A stretch of 64,000 nucleotides of DNA from Flavobacteriaceae bacterium S0862 (GCA_023015825.1 JALKAW010000004.1:1-64000), one strand, 5' to 3'; counted from the first letter of the stretch, positions 8,409 to 19,457 are shown. Notes: a model not told the origin generated them from the letters alone. Made by a program: numbers and translations.

Positions 8409-10961
8409 CTAAGATTTTGTAGGCTTTTCGGAATGCTTAATTTTCAATGTCAATTCAGTTGCATCTTTTTCATAATCCATAGTAATCACATCACCTTCAT
8501 GGATTTTAGAAACTATAATCTCTTCAGCTAAAGCATCTTCAATATATTTTTGAATAGCCCTTTTTAAAGGACGTGCACCATATTGTTTATCAAACCCTTT
8601 GTCTGCTATAAACGTTTTAGCTTTTTTAGACAACTTGAGTGTATAGCCTAACTCTTTAATTCTAGATAATAGTTTTTCCAATTCTATATCGATAATCTTA
8701 TCGATGTCTTCTCTTTCAAGTACATTAAACACGACAACATCATCAATTCTATTTAGAAATTCTGGAGCAAAAGCCTTCTTTAATGCATTTTCAATAATAT
8801 TTTTAGAATGCGTCCCTGCTTGAGATTTTTGAGCAGAAGTACCAAAACCAACACCTGTACCAAAATCTTTAAGTTTTCTTGCACCAATGTTTGACGTCAT
8901 TATAATAATGGTATTACTAAAATCGATTTTTCTTCCTAAACTATCAGTTAAAAAACCATCATCTAGAACTTGTAATAACATATTAAACACATCTGGATGA
9001 GCCTTTTCGATTTCATCAAGTAGCACTACAGCATAAGGTTTGCGTCTTACTTTTTCAGTTAATTGGCCACCTTCTTCATATCCTACATATCCTGGAGGCG
9101 CTCCAATTAAACGAGAAATAGCAAACTTCTCCATGTACTCACTCATGTCTACACGAACTAGGGCATCTTCGCTATCAAAAAGCTCGCGAGCTAATACTTT
9201 TGCTAACTGAGTTTTACCGACTCCTGTTTGGCCTAAAAATATAAATGAACCAATTGGCTTATTAGGATCTTTAAGTCCAGCACGATTACGCTGAATAGCC
9301 TTAACAACTTTTCCAACTGCTTCATCCTGACCAATAACCTTACCTTTTATTAATTCAGGTAATTTTGCCAGTTTGTTACTTTCGGTTTGTGCAATTCTAT
9401 TAACTGGGATTCCAGTCATCATAGAAACGACATCAGCAACATTATCTTCTGTAACAGTTTCACGATGTAACTTAGAATCTTCCTCCCATTTCTCCTGAGC
9501 TTCAGCGAGGCTTTTTTCTAAGCGTTTCTCATCATCTCTAAGCTTGGCAGCCTCTTCGTATTTTTGCTTCTTTACAACGGAGTTTTTAGTTTCCTTTACT
9601 TCTTCTAATTGTTTCTCTAATTCAATAATTTGATCAGGAACATTAATATTAGTGATGTGTACTCTAGAACCAGCTTCATCTAAAGCATCAATAGCTTTGT
9701 CTGGTAAGAAACGTTCTGTCATATAACGATTCGTAAGCTTTACACAAGCTTCAATAGCTTCATCTGTATATTCTACATTGTGATGTTCTTCGTATTTTCC
9801 CTTAATATTATTTAATATTTCAATGGTCTCAACAACTGTTGTTGGTTCTACGATTACTTTTTGAAAACGACGCTCTAAAGCACCATCTTTTTCAATGTAT
9901 TGTCTGTATTCATCAAGTGTTGTTGCTCCAACACATTGAATTTCTCCTCTTGCTAGAGCTGGCTTAAACATGTTTGAAGCATCTAGACTTCCAGTTGCGC
10001 CTCCAGCACCCACAATGGTATGAATTTCATCAATAAATAAAATGATATCATCATTTTTTTCAAGCTCATTCATAACAGCTTTCATACGCTCTTCAAATTG
10101 ACCTCTGTATTTTGTTCCAGCAACTAAACTTGCTAAATCAAGTGTAACAACACGTTTATTGAATAGTATTCTTGATACTTTTTTGCTAATAATCCTATTA
10201 GCTAATCCTTCAGCAATAGCAGATTTACCTACACCAGGTTCACCTATTAGAAGAGGGTTATTTTTTTTGCGTCTACTCAAAATTTGAGAGACACGTTGAA
10301 TTTCTTTTTCTCGCCCAACAACTGGGTCTAATTTACCTTCTTCTGCCATAGCAGTAAGATCTCTACCAAAATTATCTAAAACAGGAGTTTTAGATTTTTT
10401 AGCGCCTTTGGCTGTTGATTGACTAAACGGATTCTCTTTTGAGCTTTCTTCAGCAGCATCGTCACCTTCATCGGAAAATGATTCTGCCTTTGGAGACTCT
10501 ATATAATCGTCGTCATTAGCTATCATGTATTTAAATTGATCTTTCACGTTGTCGTAGTCCACTTTAAGTTTGTTTAATAGTTTTGTAGTTGGGTCGTTCT
10601 CATTTCTCAAAATACAAAGCAGTAAATGTGCAGTATTAATGGAAGTGCTTTGAAATAATTTGGCTTCCAAAAAAGTAGTCTTTAGAGCGCGTTCTGCTTG
10701 TCTAGTTAAATGTAAGTTCTTTTTTTCGTTTGATGCTGTAGTAATGTTTGGGTTGGCAGGACTTAAAATCTCTACTTTTCTTCTCAAGTGATTTAAGTCA
10801 ATATCTAAAGCACTTAAAATATCAATCGCCTTTCCATTTCCATCACGTAATAGACCAAGCATTAAGTGTTCAGTGCCAATAAAATCATGACCTAAACGCA
10901 ATGCCTCTTCTTTGCTGTAAGCAATCACATCTTTTACTCTTGGTGAAAAATTATCGTCCAT
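8409..10961 (-). CDS. clpC: ATP-dependent Clp protease ATPase subunit ClpC
   Basis: 850 residues from the ATG at 10961. An upstream in-frame ATG at 10982 adds seven residues, but family members start at MDDNFSPRVK and a purine-rich AAAGGAACC precedes the inner ATG. Order: two Clp_N repeats (1-145), acidic linker, first AAA+ module with Walker A GEPGVGKS (about 240) and Walker B DEIH, a UVR-like coiled coil (KKQKYEEAAKLRDDE), second AAA+ module with Walker A GQTGVGKT (about 576), and a C-terminal D2-small domain. The hexamer unfolds proteins and feeds them to ClpP in the cytosol. It stands alone, divergent from gyrA, with its own terminator. Confidence 0.96.
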   Translation of the reverse strand: MDDNFSPRVKDVIAYSKEEALRLGHDFIGTEHLMLGLLRDGNGKAIDILSALDIDLNHLRRKVEILSPANPNITTASNEKKNLHLTRQAERALKTTFLEAKLFQSTSINTAHLLLCILRNENDPTTKLLNKLKVDYDNVKDQFKYMIANDDDYIESPKAESFSDEGDDAAEESSKENPFSQSTAKGAKKSKTPVLDNFGRDLTAMAEEGKLDPVVGREKEIQRVSQILSRRKKNNPLLIGEPGVGKSAIAEGLANRIISKKVSRILFNKRVVTLDLASLVAGTKYRGQFEERMKAVMNELEKNDDIILFIDEIHTIVGAGGATGSLDASNMFKPALARGEIQCVGATTLDEYRQYIEKDGALERRFQKVIVEPTTVVETIEILNNIKGKYEEHHNVEYTDEAIEACVKLTNRYMTERFLPDKAIDALDEAGSRVHITNINVPDQIIELEKQLEEVKETKNSVVKKQKYEEAAKLRDDEKRLEKSLAEAQEKWEEDSKLHRETVTEDNVADVVSMMTGIPVNRIAQTESNKLAKLPELIKGKVIGQDEAVGKVVKAIQRNRAGLKDPNKPIGSFIFLGQTGVGKTQLAKVLARELFDSEDALVRVDMSEYMEKFAISRLIGAPPGYVGYEEGGQLTEKVRRKPYAVVLLDEIEKAHPDVFNMLLQVLDDGFLTDSLGRKIDFSNTIIIMTSNIGARKLKDFGTGVGFGTSAQKSQAGTHSKNIIENALKKAFAPEFLNRIDDVVVFNVLEREDIDKIIDIELEKLLSRIKELGYTLKLSKKAKTFIADKGFDKQYGARPLKRAIQKYIEDALAEEIIVSKIHEGDVITMDYEKDATELTLKIKHSEKPTKS

Positions 10962-10982
10962 AAATTTGGTTCCTTTCTGCAT

Positions 10983-11224
10983 TAAAAATAATAAAATCTA
11001 TGTTATTACGGCAAAAACTATACCTTAATTACAGTTTATTGAAGTAAATGACAGTAAAAAGTCTATAAAAACAAAATAAAACCAAGTATAGTTATTAACT
11101 AAAAACATCATAAATATTGTTGATAAAATGTCTTAAAAAACCCTTATTTTGATAGTGTTTGGACTAACAAAATTGTTATATTAGCTCGATTTGAAAACCT
11201 ACTAAAAACTAATAAATTTTATTT
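10983..11224. promoter_or_regulatory. Divergent intergenic region between clpC and gyrA
   Basis: About 240 bases of AT-rich DNA must hold the promoters for both genes. A TTTGG near 11157 followed by TATATTAG near 11177 resembles the Bacteroidota -33/-7 pair for gyrA but departs from TAnnTTTG. No clear operator or inverted repeat is visible. Confidence 0.4.
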
Positions 11225-13777
11225 ATGGCAGAAGGAGAAAAACTCATTCCAATAAATATTGAAGATGAAATGAAATCGGCTTACATTGATTATTCAATGT
11301 CAGTCATTGTGTCACGTGCACTACCAGATGTAAGAGATGGTTTAAAACCAGTACATAGACGTGTACTTTATGGTATGCATGAATTGGGTGTTAGAGCAAA
11401 TACAGCCCATAAAAAATCAGCTAGAATAGTTGGTGAAGTTCTTGGTAAATATCATCCACATGGCGATACGTCAGTATATGATGCTATGGTGCGTATGGCT
11501 CAAGAATGGAGCTTACGTTACATGCTTGTTGATGGTCAAGGAAACTTTGGTTCTATAGATGGAGATAGTCCCGCAGCAATGCGTTACACTGAAGCAAGAA
11601 TGCGTAAGATATCTGAAGACATGTTGGCAGATATTGATAAAGAAACTGTGGATCACAAATTAAATTTTGATGATACACTTCAAGAGCCAACTGTTTTGCC
11701 AACACGTATTCCTGGACTTCTTGTAAATGGAGCGTCTGGTATTGCTGTTGGTATGGCAACAAATATGCCTCCACATAATCTTACTGAGGTTGTTAATGGG
11801 ATCATTGCTTATATTGAAAACACAGATATTGAAATTGATGAACTTATAACACATGTTAAAGCACCAGATTTCCCTACAGGTGGAATTATTTATGGTTATG
11901 ATGGTGTAAAAGAGGCTTTCAAAACTGGACGAGGAAGAATCGTTATGAGAGGTAAAGCAGAAATTGAAGAAGTTCAAGGAAGAGAGTGCATTATTGTTAC
12001 TGAAATTCCATATCAAGTTAATAAGGCAGATATGATTAAAAAAACTGCTGATATTGTTAATGACAAAAAACTTGAAGGGATAGCTACTATTCGTGATGAA
12101 TCTGATAGAAATGGTATGCGTATCGTTTATGTTTTAAAGCGTGATGCTATACCTAATATTGTTTTAAATAAACTATACAAGTATACTGCATTACAATCTT
12201 CTTTTAGTGTCAACAATATTGCACTAGTTAATGGTCGACCTGAAATGTTGAACCTTAAAGATATGATTCATCATTTTGTTGAGCATCGTCATGAGGTTGT
12301 AGTTAGAAGAACAACGTATGAATTACGTAAGGCTGAAGAACGTGCACATATATTAGAAGGATTAATTATTGCTTCCGATAATATTGACGAAGTGATTGCG
12401 CTAATTCGTGCTTCTGCAAATGCAGATGAGGCAAGACAAAAATTAGTTGACCGATTTGAACTTAGTGAGATACAGGCGAAAGCAATAGTTGAAATGCGCT
12501 TACGCCAGCTTACTGGTTTAGAACAAGATAAACTGCGAGCTGAATACGATGCTTTAATGATAACGATAGATGATTTAAAAGATATTCTTGATAAGAAAGA
12601 ACGTCGTATGGATATCATCAAAGAAGAGCTTCTAGAAGTTCAGCAAAAATATGGTGATGAACGTCGTTCTGTAATTGAATATGCTGGAGGAGATTTAAGT
12701 ATTGAAGATATGATACCTAACGAGAAAGTGGTTATAACCATTTCTCACGCAGGATATATTAAACGAACATCGCTTACAGAATATAAAACTCAAAATAGAG
12801 GAGGTGTTGGTCAAAAAGCGTCAACCACTAGAAACGAAGACTTCCTAGAACATTTATTTGTTGGCACTAACCATCAATATATGTTATTCTTCACCCAAAA
12901 AGGAAAATGTTTCTGGATGCGTGTTTATGAAATTCCAGAAGGAAGCAAAACATCTAAAGGTAGAGCTATTCAAAACCTTATTAATATTGAGCAAGACGAT
13001 AAAGTAAAAGCTTTTATCTGTACTCAAGATTTAAAGGATGATGATTATACTAATAACCACTATGTGATTATGGCTACTAAAAAAGGTCAAGTCAAAAAGA
13101 CCTCATTAGAGCAATATTCTCGTCCACGTACAAACGGAATTAATGCTATCACCATTAAAGAAGACGACGAATTATTAGAAGCAAAACTTACAACTGGTGA
13201 AAGCCAAGTGATGTTAGCTCTAAAATCTGGTAAGGCTATTCGTTTTGAAGAAGCAAAAACAAGGCCTATGGGTAGAAACGCTTCAGGTGTTCGTGGTATT
13301 AGACTTCAAGACGAGAAAACAGATGAAGTAATAGGTATGATTGCTGTTAACGATATGGAAAGCGATATACTTGTAGTTTCAGAAAATGGTTATGGAAAAC
13401 GCTCTAGTTTAGAGGATTATAGAATAACTAATCGTGGAGGAAAAGGAGTTAAAACCATTTCTATTACCGAAAAAACAGGTAACTTAGTAGCAATCAAGAA
13501 TGTAAGTGATGAAGATGACTTGATGATAATCAACAAATCTGGAATTGCTATTAGAATGGCTGTTCAAGATTTAAGAGTTATGGGTAGAGCCACGCAAGGA
13601 GTTAAGCTTATTAATTTAAAAGGAAGCGATTCCATTGCTGCTGTAGCTAAAGTAATGCACGATGAAGATGAGGTAGAGTTAGATGAGGAAGGCAACACAA
13701 TAACTTCTGAAACAGTTGATAACGCTAGTCAAAATGAAGATGGCACAACTCTTGATAGTAACAAGGAAGAAGAGTAA
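11225..13777 (+). CDS. gyrA: DNA gyrase subunit A
   Basis: 850 residues. The breakage-reunion domain contains the catalytic tyrosine 121 in [10 protein letters not shown]. The quinolone-determining stretch [10 protein letters not shown] has threonine at the E. coli Ser83 position and keeps aspartate at the Asp87 position. The C-terminal beta-pinwheel has a GyrA-box-like [10 protein letters not shown] (about 525), which marks gyrase rather than topoisomerase IV. The tail after residue 815 is acidic. With GyrB (not in this window) it introduces negative supercoils. The downstream TPR gene starts 28 bases after the stop and is likely co-transcribed. Confidence 0.97.
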   Translation: MAEGEKLIPINIEDEMKSAYIDYSMSVIVSRALPDVRDGLKPVHRRVLYGMHELGVRANTAHKKSARIVGEVLGKYHPHGDTSVYDAMVRMAQEWSLRYMLVDGQGNFGSIDGDSPAAMRYTEARMRKISEDMLADIDKETVDHKLNFDDTLQEPTVLPTRIPGLLVNGASGIAVGMATNMPPHNLTEVVNGIIAYIENTDIEIDELITHVKAPDFPTGGIIYGYDGVKEAFKTGRGRIVMRGKAEIEEVQGRECIIVTEIPYQVNKADMIKKTADIVNDKKLEGIATIRDESDRNGMRIVYVLKRDAIPNIVLNKLYKYTALQSSFSVNNIALVNGRPEMLNLKDMIHHFVEHRHEVVVRRTTYELRKAEERAHILEGLIIASDNIDEVIALIRASANADEARQKLVDRFELSEIQAKAIVEMRLRQLTGLEQDKLRAEYDALMITIDDLKDILDKKERRMDIIKEELLEVQQKYGDERRSVIEYAGGDLSIEDMIPNEKVVITISHAGYIKRTSLTEYKTQNRGGVGQKASTTRNEDFLEHLFVGTNHQYMLFFTQKGKCFWMRVYEIPEGSKTSKGRAIQNLINIEQDDKVKAFICTQDLKDDDYTNNHYVIMATKKGQVKKTSLEQYSRPRTNGINAITIKEDDELLEAKLTTGESQVMLALKSGKAIRFEEAKTRPMGRNASGVRGIRLQDEKTDEVIGMIAVNDMESDILVVSENGYGKRSSLEDYRITNRGGKGVKTISITEKTGNLVAIKNVSDEDDLMIINKSGIAIRMAVQDLRVMGRATQGVKLINLKGSDSIAAVAKVMHDEDEVELDEEGNTITSETVDNASQNEDGTTLDSNKEEE

Positions 13778-13805
13778 AATACAATTAACAATTAAACTAT
13801 TAAAA

Positions 13806-15080
13806 ATGAAAAAACAGGTTATATTAGCATTAGCTCTGATGATTGGTTCTTTTTCTTTTGCTCAAAAGAAAGAATTAAAAACCGCAGAGAAAGCTATAAA
13901 GAGTAGCAACTTTGCAGATGCTAAAGCTGCTATTAATGCCGCAGAATCTTTAATGTCTGCAATGGATGATAAAACAAAAGCTAAATTTTATTTTCTAAAA
14001 GGTCAGGCTTTGTATGCAAATGGGGCAGGTAGTAATGAGGATATTGATGGTGCTTTAGAGAGTTTTAAAATGCTTTTAGATATTGAGAAAACAGAAAAAA
14101 AAGTATACACTCCTCAAGCAAATAATCTTAAAGCACAAATGGGCATCGCTTTAGTACAGAAAGGTACAACTGCCTATGGTAATAAAAACTTTGAACTAGC
14201 AAGCAGCAATTTTGAAAAAGCTTATAGAATTTCACCAAGTGACACAGTATACCTGTACAATGCCGCAACTGCTGCTGTTAATGGTAAAGATTACGATACT
14301 GCTTTAAAAATCTATGCAGAGTTATCTGATGTAGGTTACACAGGAATTACAACTCAATATATGGCTACAGATGTTACGACAGGTGAAGATCAAGCTTTTC
14401 CAAGTAGTATCCTTAGAGATGCTGCTGTAAGACAAAAAAGTCACTCAAACCCTAGAATTGTGAAAGCAGATTCTAAAGTAGGTGAAATTGCAAAAAACAT
14501 CGCACTAATTTATGTAAATAAAGGAGACAATGATAAAGCTATAGAAGCCATAGAAAAAGCAAAACAATCTAATGCGAATGATACAGGTTTGATTCTTGCT
14601 GAAGCTGAACTTTATAGAAAAATGGGAGATGATGATAAGTATGCAAAAGCTGTTGGAAAAGCTTTGGAATTAGATCCAAATAATGTGATTTTAGTTTTTA
14701 ATTTAGGAGTTAATGCGGCAGATAATGAAGATTTTGAAGCAGCTAAAAAATATTACGATAGAGCTATAGAGATAGACCCAACGTATTCAAACGCTTACAT
14801 GAATATGGCTGTGTTGATTCTAGATCAAGAGAAAGGGATTATTGACGAGATGAATAAGCTTGGAACGTCTGCTGCTGATAATAAAAAGTATGATGAGCTA
14901 AAAGTGAAAAGAGAAAAAGTGTATAGAGATGCAACACCATATTTGTCTAAGGTTTTAGAATTAAATCCTAAAGATATAAATGCCGCTACAACATTAATGA
15001 ACTTATATAGTGCTCTTGATGATACAGAAAATTTCAAAGCAATGAAAGCTAAAGTTGAAGCTTTGAAAAATGGAAATTAA
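13806..15080 (+). CDS. Exported TPR-repeat protein
   Basis: 424 residues from the ATG at 13806; the longer reading to 13716 would run inside gyrA and hides the signal peptide. Residues 1-20 (MKKQVILALALMIGSFSFAQ) are a cleavable signal peptide. The rest is tetratricopeptide repeats, clearest at about 120-185 (GNKNFELASSNFEKAYRISPS) and 300-345 (ALELDPNNVILVFNLGVNA, then YYDRAIEIDP). TPR arrays bind other proteins; a periplasmic scaffold is likely. The gene follows gyrA closely but that is probably not functional. Repeat structure is clear, partner unknown. Confidence 0.88.
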   Translation: MKKQVILALALMIGSFSFAQKKELKTAEKAIKSSNFADAKAAINAAESLMSAMDDKTKAKFYFLKGQALYANGAGSNEDIDGALESFKMLLDIEKTEKKVYTPQANNLKAQMGIALVQKGTTAYGNKNFELASSNFEKAYRISPSDTVYLYNAATAAVNGKDYDTALKIYAELSDVGYTGITTQYMATDVTTGEDQAFPSSILRDAAVRQKSHSNPRIVKADSKVGEIAKNIALIYVNKGDNDKAIEAIEKAKQSNANDTGLILAEAELYRKMGDDDKYAKAVGKALELDPNNVILVFNLGVNAADNEDFEAAKKYYDRAIEIDPTYSNAYMNMAVLILDQEKGIIDEMNKLGTSAADNKKYDELKVKREKVYRDATPYLSKVLELNPKDINAATTLMNLYSALDDTENFKAMKAKVEALKNGN

Positions 15081-15102
15081 CCTACAATAGATTTACTGAT
15101 AA

Positions 15103-15133
15103 AAAAAAGCCGTTTATATTAAACGGCTTTTTT
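15103..15133. terminator. Bidirectional terminator between the TPR and NlpC genes
   Basis: An A-run, the stem AAGCCGTTTA, a short loop, the complement and a T-run sit between two converging genes. It can end transcripts from both sides. Confidence 0.85.
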
Positions 15134-15884
15134 ATATAATCTTTTTAATTACTCGAAGCTTATGTGTGTGAGTTTTTAACTCTGCGTTATAGATGCCTGT
15201 ATGGTCAAGTCTATCAACTCTTACTGCTCCATGAGCATGAATAATATAGTTGTCTTTCATAATGATGCCTACATGAATAATATGGCCTTCTGCATTATCA
15301 AAAAAGGCTAGATCACCAGGCTCACTTTCTTCAATAAAGCTTAAAGCTTCTCCTTGAGTGGCTTGTTGCGATGCATCTCTTAATAATTTATAGCCATTAA
15401 GTTTATAAACCATTTGCGTAAATCCTGAACAATCTATTCCAAAGGGTGTTTTACCTCCCCATAAGTAAGGTGCATTTAAATAAAAAGAAGCCGTTTGTAA
15501 TATGTTTTTTTTTGGAAGAACACCAGATGTAGTATTTCCATCATGAGTATGCTTTAAAATTGACAGCCCATTTAGTGACGCTCCTAATGGAATAGGGATT
15601 AACTCTTTTGAAGTATTTTCTATAAACTCTACAAGGTCTGTGACATATATTAGTGTGCTTTTTTTTAGGTTTTTGAATTCTAACTCTGAAATCTCGACAT
15701 ATTGTTTATTGTCAATCCAGCCTTCATAGCCATCAAAATCCAAACGTATCTTACTCCATTTTTTTCGCTGCTCTAGTACTTTAAAAAAATCACCATAGAG
15801 TAGCTGAGAAACTAGCTCAGAAGCATCAGAGGCTTCCAATCTCAAAGGGACTATACTCAAGCTACAAATTCCGTATTGCATCAA
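15132..15884 (-). CDS. NlpC/P60 family cell-wall endopeptidase
   Basis: 250 residues. Residues 1-75 look like a bacterial SH3 domain (WSKIRLDFDGYEGWI), and residues 125-250 are an NlpC/P60 papain-like domain. The catalytic cysteine is C152 in GIDCSGF and the histidine is in GHIIHVGI, followed by HAHG as the likely third residue. Such enzymes cut gamma-D-Glu to diamino acid bonds in peptidoglycan peptides. No clear signal peptide is visible, so it may act on recycled muropeptides in the cytosol or be exported otherwise. The start has two consecutive ATGs. Five bases separate its start from the stop of the thiolase gene upstream, suggesting an operon. Confidence 0.88.
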   Translation of the reverse strand: MMQYGICSLSIVPLRLEASDASELVSQLLYGDFFKVLEQRKKWSKIRLDFDGYEGWIDNKQYVEISELEFKNLKKSTLIYVTDLVEFIENTSKELIPIPLGASLNGLSILKHTHDGNTTSGVLPKKNILQTASFYLNAPYLWGGKTPFGIDCSGFTQMVYKLNGYKLLRDASQQATQGEALSFIEESEPGDLAFFDNAEGHIIHVGIIMKDNYIIHAHGAVRVDRLDHTGIYNAELKTHTHKLRVIKKII

Positions 15885-15889
15885 ATATA

Positions 15890-17068
15890 TTAATTGCGTT
15901 CTAAAACAATTGCCGAAGCACCACCGCCACCATTACAAATAGCTGCAGCTCCAATTTTGGCATTGTTCTGTTCTAATACATTCAGTAAGGTTACAATTAT
16001 TCTTGCTCCAGAACATCCTAAAGGATGTCCTAAAGAAACAGCACCACCATTAATATTTACCTTATCATCTGTCAATTCAAGAAGTTTCATATTTGCTAAT
16101 CCAACAACAGCAAAAGCTTCATTGAACTCAAAATAATCGACATCACTAATATTCAATTCTGCTTTAGCAAGAGCTTTTGGTAGAGCCTTTGCAGGAGCTG
16201 TAGTGAACCATTTAGGTTCTTGAGCTGCATCTGCATAACTTTTAACAGTTGCTAAAGGTTTTAGACCTAATTCATGGGCTTTTTCTTTGCTCATTAATAC
16301 TAATGCAGCAGCTCCATCATTAATTGTTGAGGCATTAGCAGCAGTAACTGTACCATCTTTAGTAAACGCTGGACGTAAAGCAGGAATTTTTTCCATTTTT
16401 ACGTTAGTATATTCTTCATCTTTATTTACAACTATTGGTTCGCCTCTACGCTGTGGCACTTCAACAGGAATTATCTCATTATTAAATTTACCAGCACCCC
16501 AAGCAGCTGCGGAACGATTATAAGATTGTATTGCAAATGTATCTTGATCTTCTCTTGAGAAATTATATTCTGTTGCACAAGCATCTGCACAAACTCCCAT
16601 AGCGTTTCCATCATAAACGTCTACCAATCCATCTTTTTGCATACCATCTTCAAGAGTTGCTGGGCCAAATTTTGTTGCGGTACGTGCGTGGTAATAGTGA
16701 GGGATTAAACTCATATTTTCCATTCCACCAGCAACAATAATGTCTGCATCTCCAAGGGCAATAGATTGTGCTGCTTGCATAACCGTTTTCATACCAGAAG
16801 CACAAACTTTATTAATAGTTGTGCAAGGTACAGTATCAGGGATTCCGGCGTAAATAGCTGCTTGTCTAGCTGGGGCTTGTCCAGTTCCAGCCTGAACAAC
16901 ATTGCCCATTAAAACTTCTTCAACCATTTCTGGATTAAGCTTAATTTTATCTAAAGCTCCTTTAATTGCTATTGCTCCTAATCTTGGAGCTGGAATAGTT
17001 GACAAAGCTCCTAAAAAGCTACCAATAGGAGTTCTAACTGCTGAAACGATTACAACCTCTTTGCTCAT
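15890..17068 (-). CDS. Acetyl-CoA C-acyltransferase (thiolase)
   Basis: 392 residues from the ATG at 17068 (MSKEVVIVSAVRTPIG), the normal thiolase start; an in-frame ATG 39 bases upstream adds an unconserved leader. The three thiolase signatures are present: NKVCASGMK with nucleophile C89, GHPLGCSGAR with the catalytic histidine, and CNGGGGASA with C378. It catalyses reversible condensation or cleavage of acyl-CoA and acetyl-CoA. The sequence is of the biosynthetic/acetoacetyl-CoA kind, but a beta-oxidation role cannot be excluded. Probably co-transcribed with the NlpC gene. Confidence 0.95.
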   Translation of the reverse strand: MSKEVVIVSAVRTPIGSFLGALSTIPAPRLGAIAIKGALDKIKLNPEMVEEVLMGNVVQAGTGQAPARQAAIYAGIPDTVPCTTINKVCASGMKTVMQAAQSIALGDADIIVAGGMENMSLIPHYYHARTATKFGPATLEDGMQKDGLVDVYDGNAMGVCADACATEYNFSREDQDTFAIQSYNRSAAAWGAGKFNNEIIPVEVPQRRGEPIVVNKDEEYTNVKMEKIPALRPAFTKDGTVTAANASTINDGAAALVLMSKEKAHELGLKPLATVKSYADAAQEPKWFTTAPAKALPKALAKAELNISDVDYFEFNEAFAVVGLANMKLLELTDDKVNINGGAVSLGHPLGCSGARIIVTLLNVLEQNNAKIGAAAICNGGGGASAIVLERN

Positions 17069-17196
17069 TATAATTTTATAATTTATTTGAGTTGCGAAAT
17101 TAGTCAAAATTTGGAAGAAAATAGAATGATTATGTCAATATCATACCCATGTTGCACCTTTATTTTATTACTTTTGAAATAATCTTAACTCAATTC

Positions 17197-19245
17197 ATGA
17201 AGGATTTTATAAATAGGCTATATAAAAATCATTCCTTAATATATAAGGTCTTACTTTTTATAGCTACTTCCTTTTTAATAGTATACTTATTTCCAAAGAG
17301 CGGAAAGTTTAAGTATAGTTTTGAAAAAGGAAAGCCATGGCAATCTGAAAACTTATATGCACCTTTCGATTTTGCTATTAAAAAAGCAGAAGAAGAAATT
17401 CAGCAAGAACGTAAAACTATCCAAGAAAATGCTTCGGTATATTTTGATATTGATAATACGGTTGCTCCACAAGTAATTAAAGATTATGAAACTCAATTTC
17501 CAAATGTATTTTCTGACTCCTTATCTAAACTGGAAAAAACATTATTATTTAATCATGGTTTATCGGTATTAAATCAAATATATTTAAAGGGAATTCTAGA
17601 CAAAGACTATGATTATTCAGATAATAGAATAGTCATCCTTTTAGAAGATAGAAACCAAATTGAAAACACAAATTATTCAAGTTTTGTTAAGCCTAATTTT
17701 AGAACCTTTGCTGAAAAAAGCATTAATGTATTAAATCTTTCTGTTGAAAACTCACAGAAATTAATGTCGATATTTTTCGATATAATTAAACCTAACGTTT
17801 CATTAAATAATAGTCTTACGGATAATTCTTTGCAAGAAGAATTAGATAAAATATCTTTAGTAAGAGGTCGTATTGCTCAAGGCACTATTATAATATCTAA
17901 AGGAGAAGTTGTTGAAGGTGATAATTACGAAATTTTAAAATCACTTGAATCAGAATATGAGTCGCAAATATGGAGTGAAGCTAATTATAATTGGATTTTA
18001 GCAGCTTATACTTTGTTAGTGGCCTTGACATTGTTAATGCTACTTCTTTTTATAAGAAAATATAGGCCAGATGTATTTAAAAATAATACAAAAGTCACAT
18101 TTATCTTTTTTAATATTTTGCTAATGGTATTGCTAACCACTTTGGTGGTTAATTACAATTCTGCATATGTTTACATTGTTCCAATATGTATTTTACCTCT
18201 AGTTTTAAAAGCTTTTTTTGATGCTCGTTTAGGTCTATTTGCACATGTTATAACAGTATTGTTGTTAGGTTTTGTAGTAACAAATAACTATGAATATATG
18301 TTCTTGCAGATTATTGCAGGAATTGTTACAATACTCACAGTTTCTGAGCTTTATAAAAGGGCTAATTTGTTCATCTCAGTAGGGCAAATCACATTAATTT
18401 ATTTAGTTGCTTATTTTGCTTTTTTTGTTATACATGAAGGAGGTATAGATAATTTAAAAGGAGAGACTTTTGTGCTTTTTATTCTTTGTGGTTTAGCAAC
18501 TTTGTTTGTGCAGCCTTTAATATATGCATATGAGAAGCTATTTGGACTAGTTTCTGATGTATCGTTATTAGAACTTTCAGATACCAATTCAAAATTATTA
18601 AAAGAATTATCAAATAAGGCTCCTGGGACATTTCATCATTCTTTAAATGTTGCAAATTTAGCAGAAGCATCTGCAAATGAAATTGGTGCAAATGCTATGC
18701 TAGTGCGTGTTGGTGCTTTATACCATGATATTGGAAAAATGAAGAACCCTACTTTTTTTACCGAAAATCAAGCAACCGGAATTAATCCTCATGATGATTT
18801 AATGCCAAAAGAAAGCGCTCAAATTATTATTAACCATGTAATAGATGGTATAGAATTAGCAAAAAAATACAACCTTCCAGATCGTGTTATAGATTTTATT
18901 AGAACACATCATGGAACTAGCTTGGTCTATTATTTTTATAGTAAAGAAAAAGGAATGGATGGTGGTATAGATATTAATGATTTTAGGTATCCAGGGCCTA
19001 GCCCATTTAGTAAGGAAACAGCAATATTAATGATGTGTGATAGTGTTGAAGCTGCTTCAAAAAGTATAAAGGAGCCTACATCTGCCAAAATAGATGTATT
19101 TGTTGAGAATATTATTAGTAAGCAAATAGAAAACGGTCAATTTTTGAACGCAAATATTACTTTCAAAGAAATTCAATCAATAAAAAAAGTTTTAAAGTAT
19201 AAGTTGGCTAATATCTATCACTTACGTATAGAATATCCAGAATAA
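17197..19245 (+). CDS. 7TM-HD (PgpH-like) membrane phosphohydrolase
   Basis: 682 residues from the ATG at 17197; earlier in-frame ATG at 17149 adds an unlikely leader. One membrane segment near residues 15-35 is followed by an extracytoplasmic 7TMR-HDED domain (about 40-260), a multi-span membrane block (about 265-440) and a cytosolic HD domain with HSLNVANLA and YHDIGK (about 480-525) and the HH motif THHGT further on. Homologues in Listeria (PgpH) hydrolyse cyclic di-AMP, so this is likely a c-di-AMP phosphodiesterase controlling osmotic and wall homeostasis. The substrate is inferred from family knowledge only. Confidence 0.9.
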   Translation: MKDFINRLYKNHSLIYKVLLFIATSFLIVYLFPKSGKFKYSFEKGKPWQSENLYAPFDFAIKKAEEEIQQERKTIQENASVYFDIDNTVAPQVIKDYETQFPNVFSDSLSKLEKTLLFNHGLSVLNQIYLKGILDKDYDYSDNRIVILLEDRNQIENTNYSSFVKPNFRTFAEKSINVLNLSVENSQKLMSIFFDIIKPNVSLNNSLTDNSLQEELDKISLVRGRIAQGTIIISKGEVVEGDNYEILKSLESEYESQIWSEANYNWILAAYTLLVALTLLMLLLFIRKYRPDVFKNNTKVTFIFFNILLMVLLTTLVVNYNSAYVYIVPICILPLVLKAFFDARLGLFAHVITVLLLGFVVTNNYEYMFLQIIAGIVTILTVSELYKRANLFISVGQITLIYLVAYFAFFVIHEGGIDNLKGETFVLFILCGLATLFVQPLIYAYEKLFGLVSDVSLLELSDTNSKLLKELSNKAPGTFHHSLNVANLAEASANEIGANAMLVRVGALYHDIGKMKNPTFFTENQATGINPHDDLMPKESAQIIINHVIDGIELAKKYNLPDRVIDFIRTHHGTSLVYYFYSKEKGMDGGIDINDFRYPGPSPFSKETAILMMCDSVEAASKSIKEPTSAKIDVFVENIISKQIENGQFLNANITFKEIQSIKKVLKYKLANIYHLRIEYPE

Positions 19246-19275
19246 TAATATTCCTTTAAAAAAGTAAAAAAATAG

Positions 19276-19307
19276 TTTGCGTTCTTTAAGATGAAAAGTT
19301 ACATTTG
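19276..19307 (+). promoter_or_regulatory. Bacteroidota sigma-ABfr promoter of the tRNA operon
   Basis: A TTTG (-33 element, 19276-19279) and TACATTTG (19300-19307) are separated by 20 bases. The second exactly fits the Bacteroidota -7 consensus TAnnTTTG. It lies 45 bases before the tRNA-Ser gene. Confidence 0.75.
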
Positions 19308-19351
19308 CATCCGCATTTGAAAATAATGCAACGTTCTTATAAATTAGAATA

Positions 19352-19436
19352 GGAGAGGTGCCAGAGTGGTTAATGGAGCAGTTTGCTAAACTGTCGACGG
19401 GTAACTGTCGCGTGGGTTCGAATCCCACTCTCTCCG
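19352..19436 (+). tRNA. tRNA-Ser (anticodon GCT)
   Basis: 85 nt with acceptor GGAGAGG pairing to CTCTCC, anticodon loop TTTGCTAAA, a long class II variable arm and the T-arm GGTTCGAATCC. No CCA is encoded. First of three tRNAs in one unit. Confidence 0.95.
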
Positions 19437-19457
19437 CTTTTTTTAAGATAATCGTTT

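Noticed and set aside
11459-11490. Quinolone-resistance change in GyrA (threonine at the E. coli Ser83 position)
   Set aside because: Threonine at this position is the normal state in flavobacteria as far as I know, and the Asp87 equivalent is unchanged, so nothing indicates acquired resistance.
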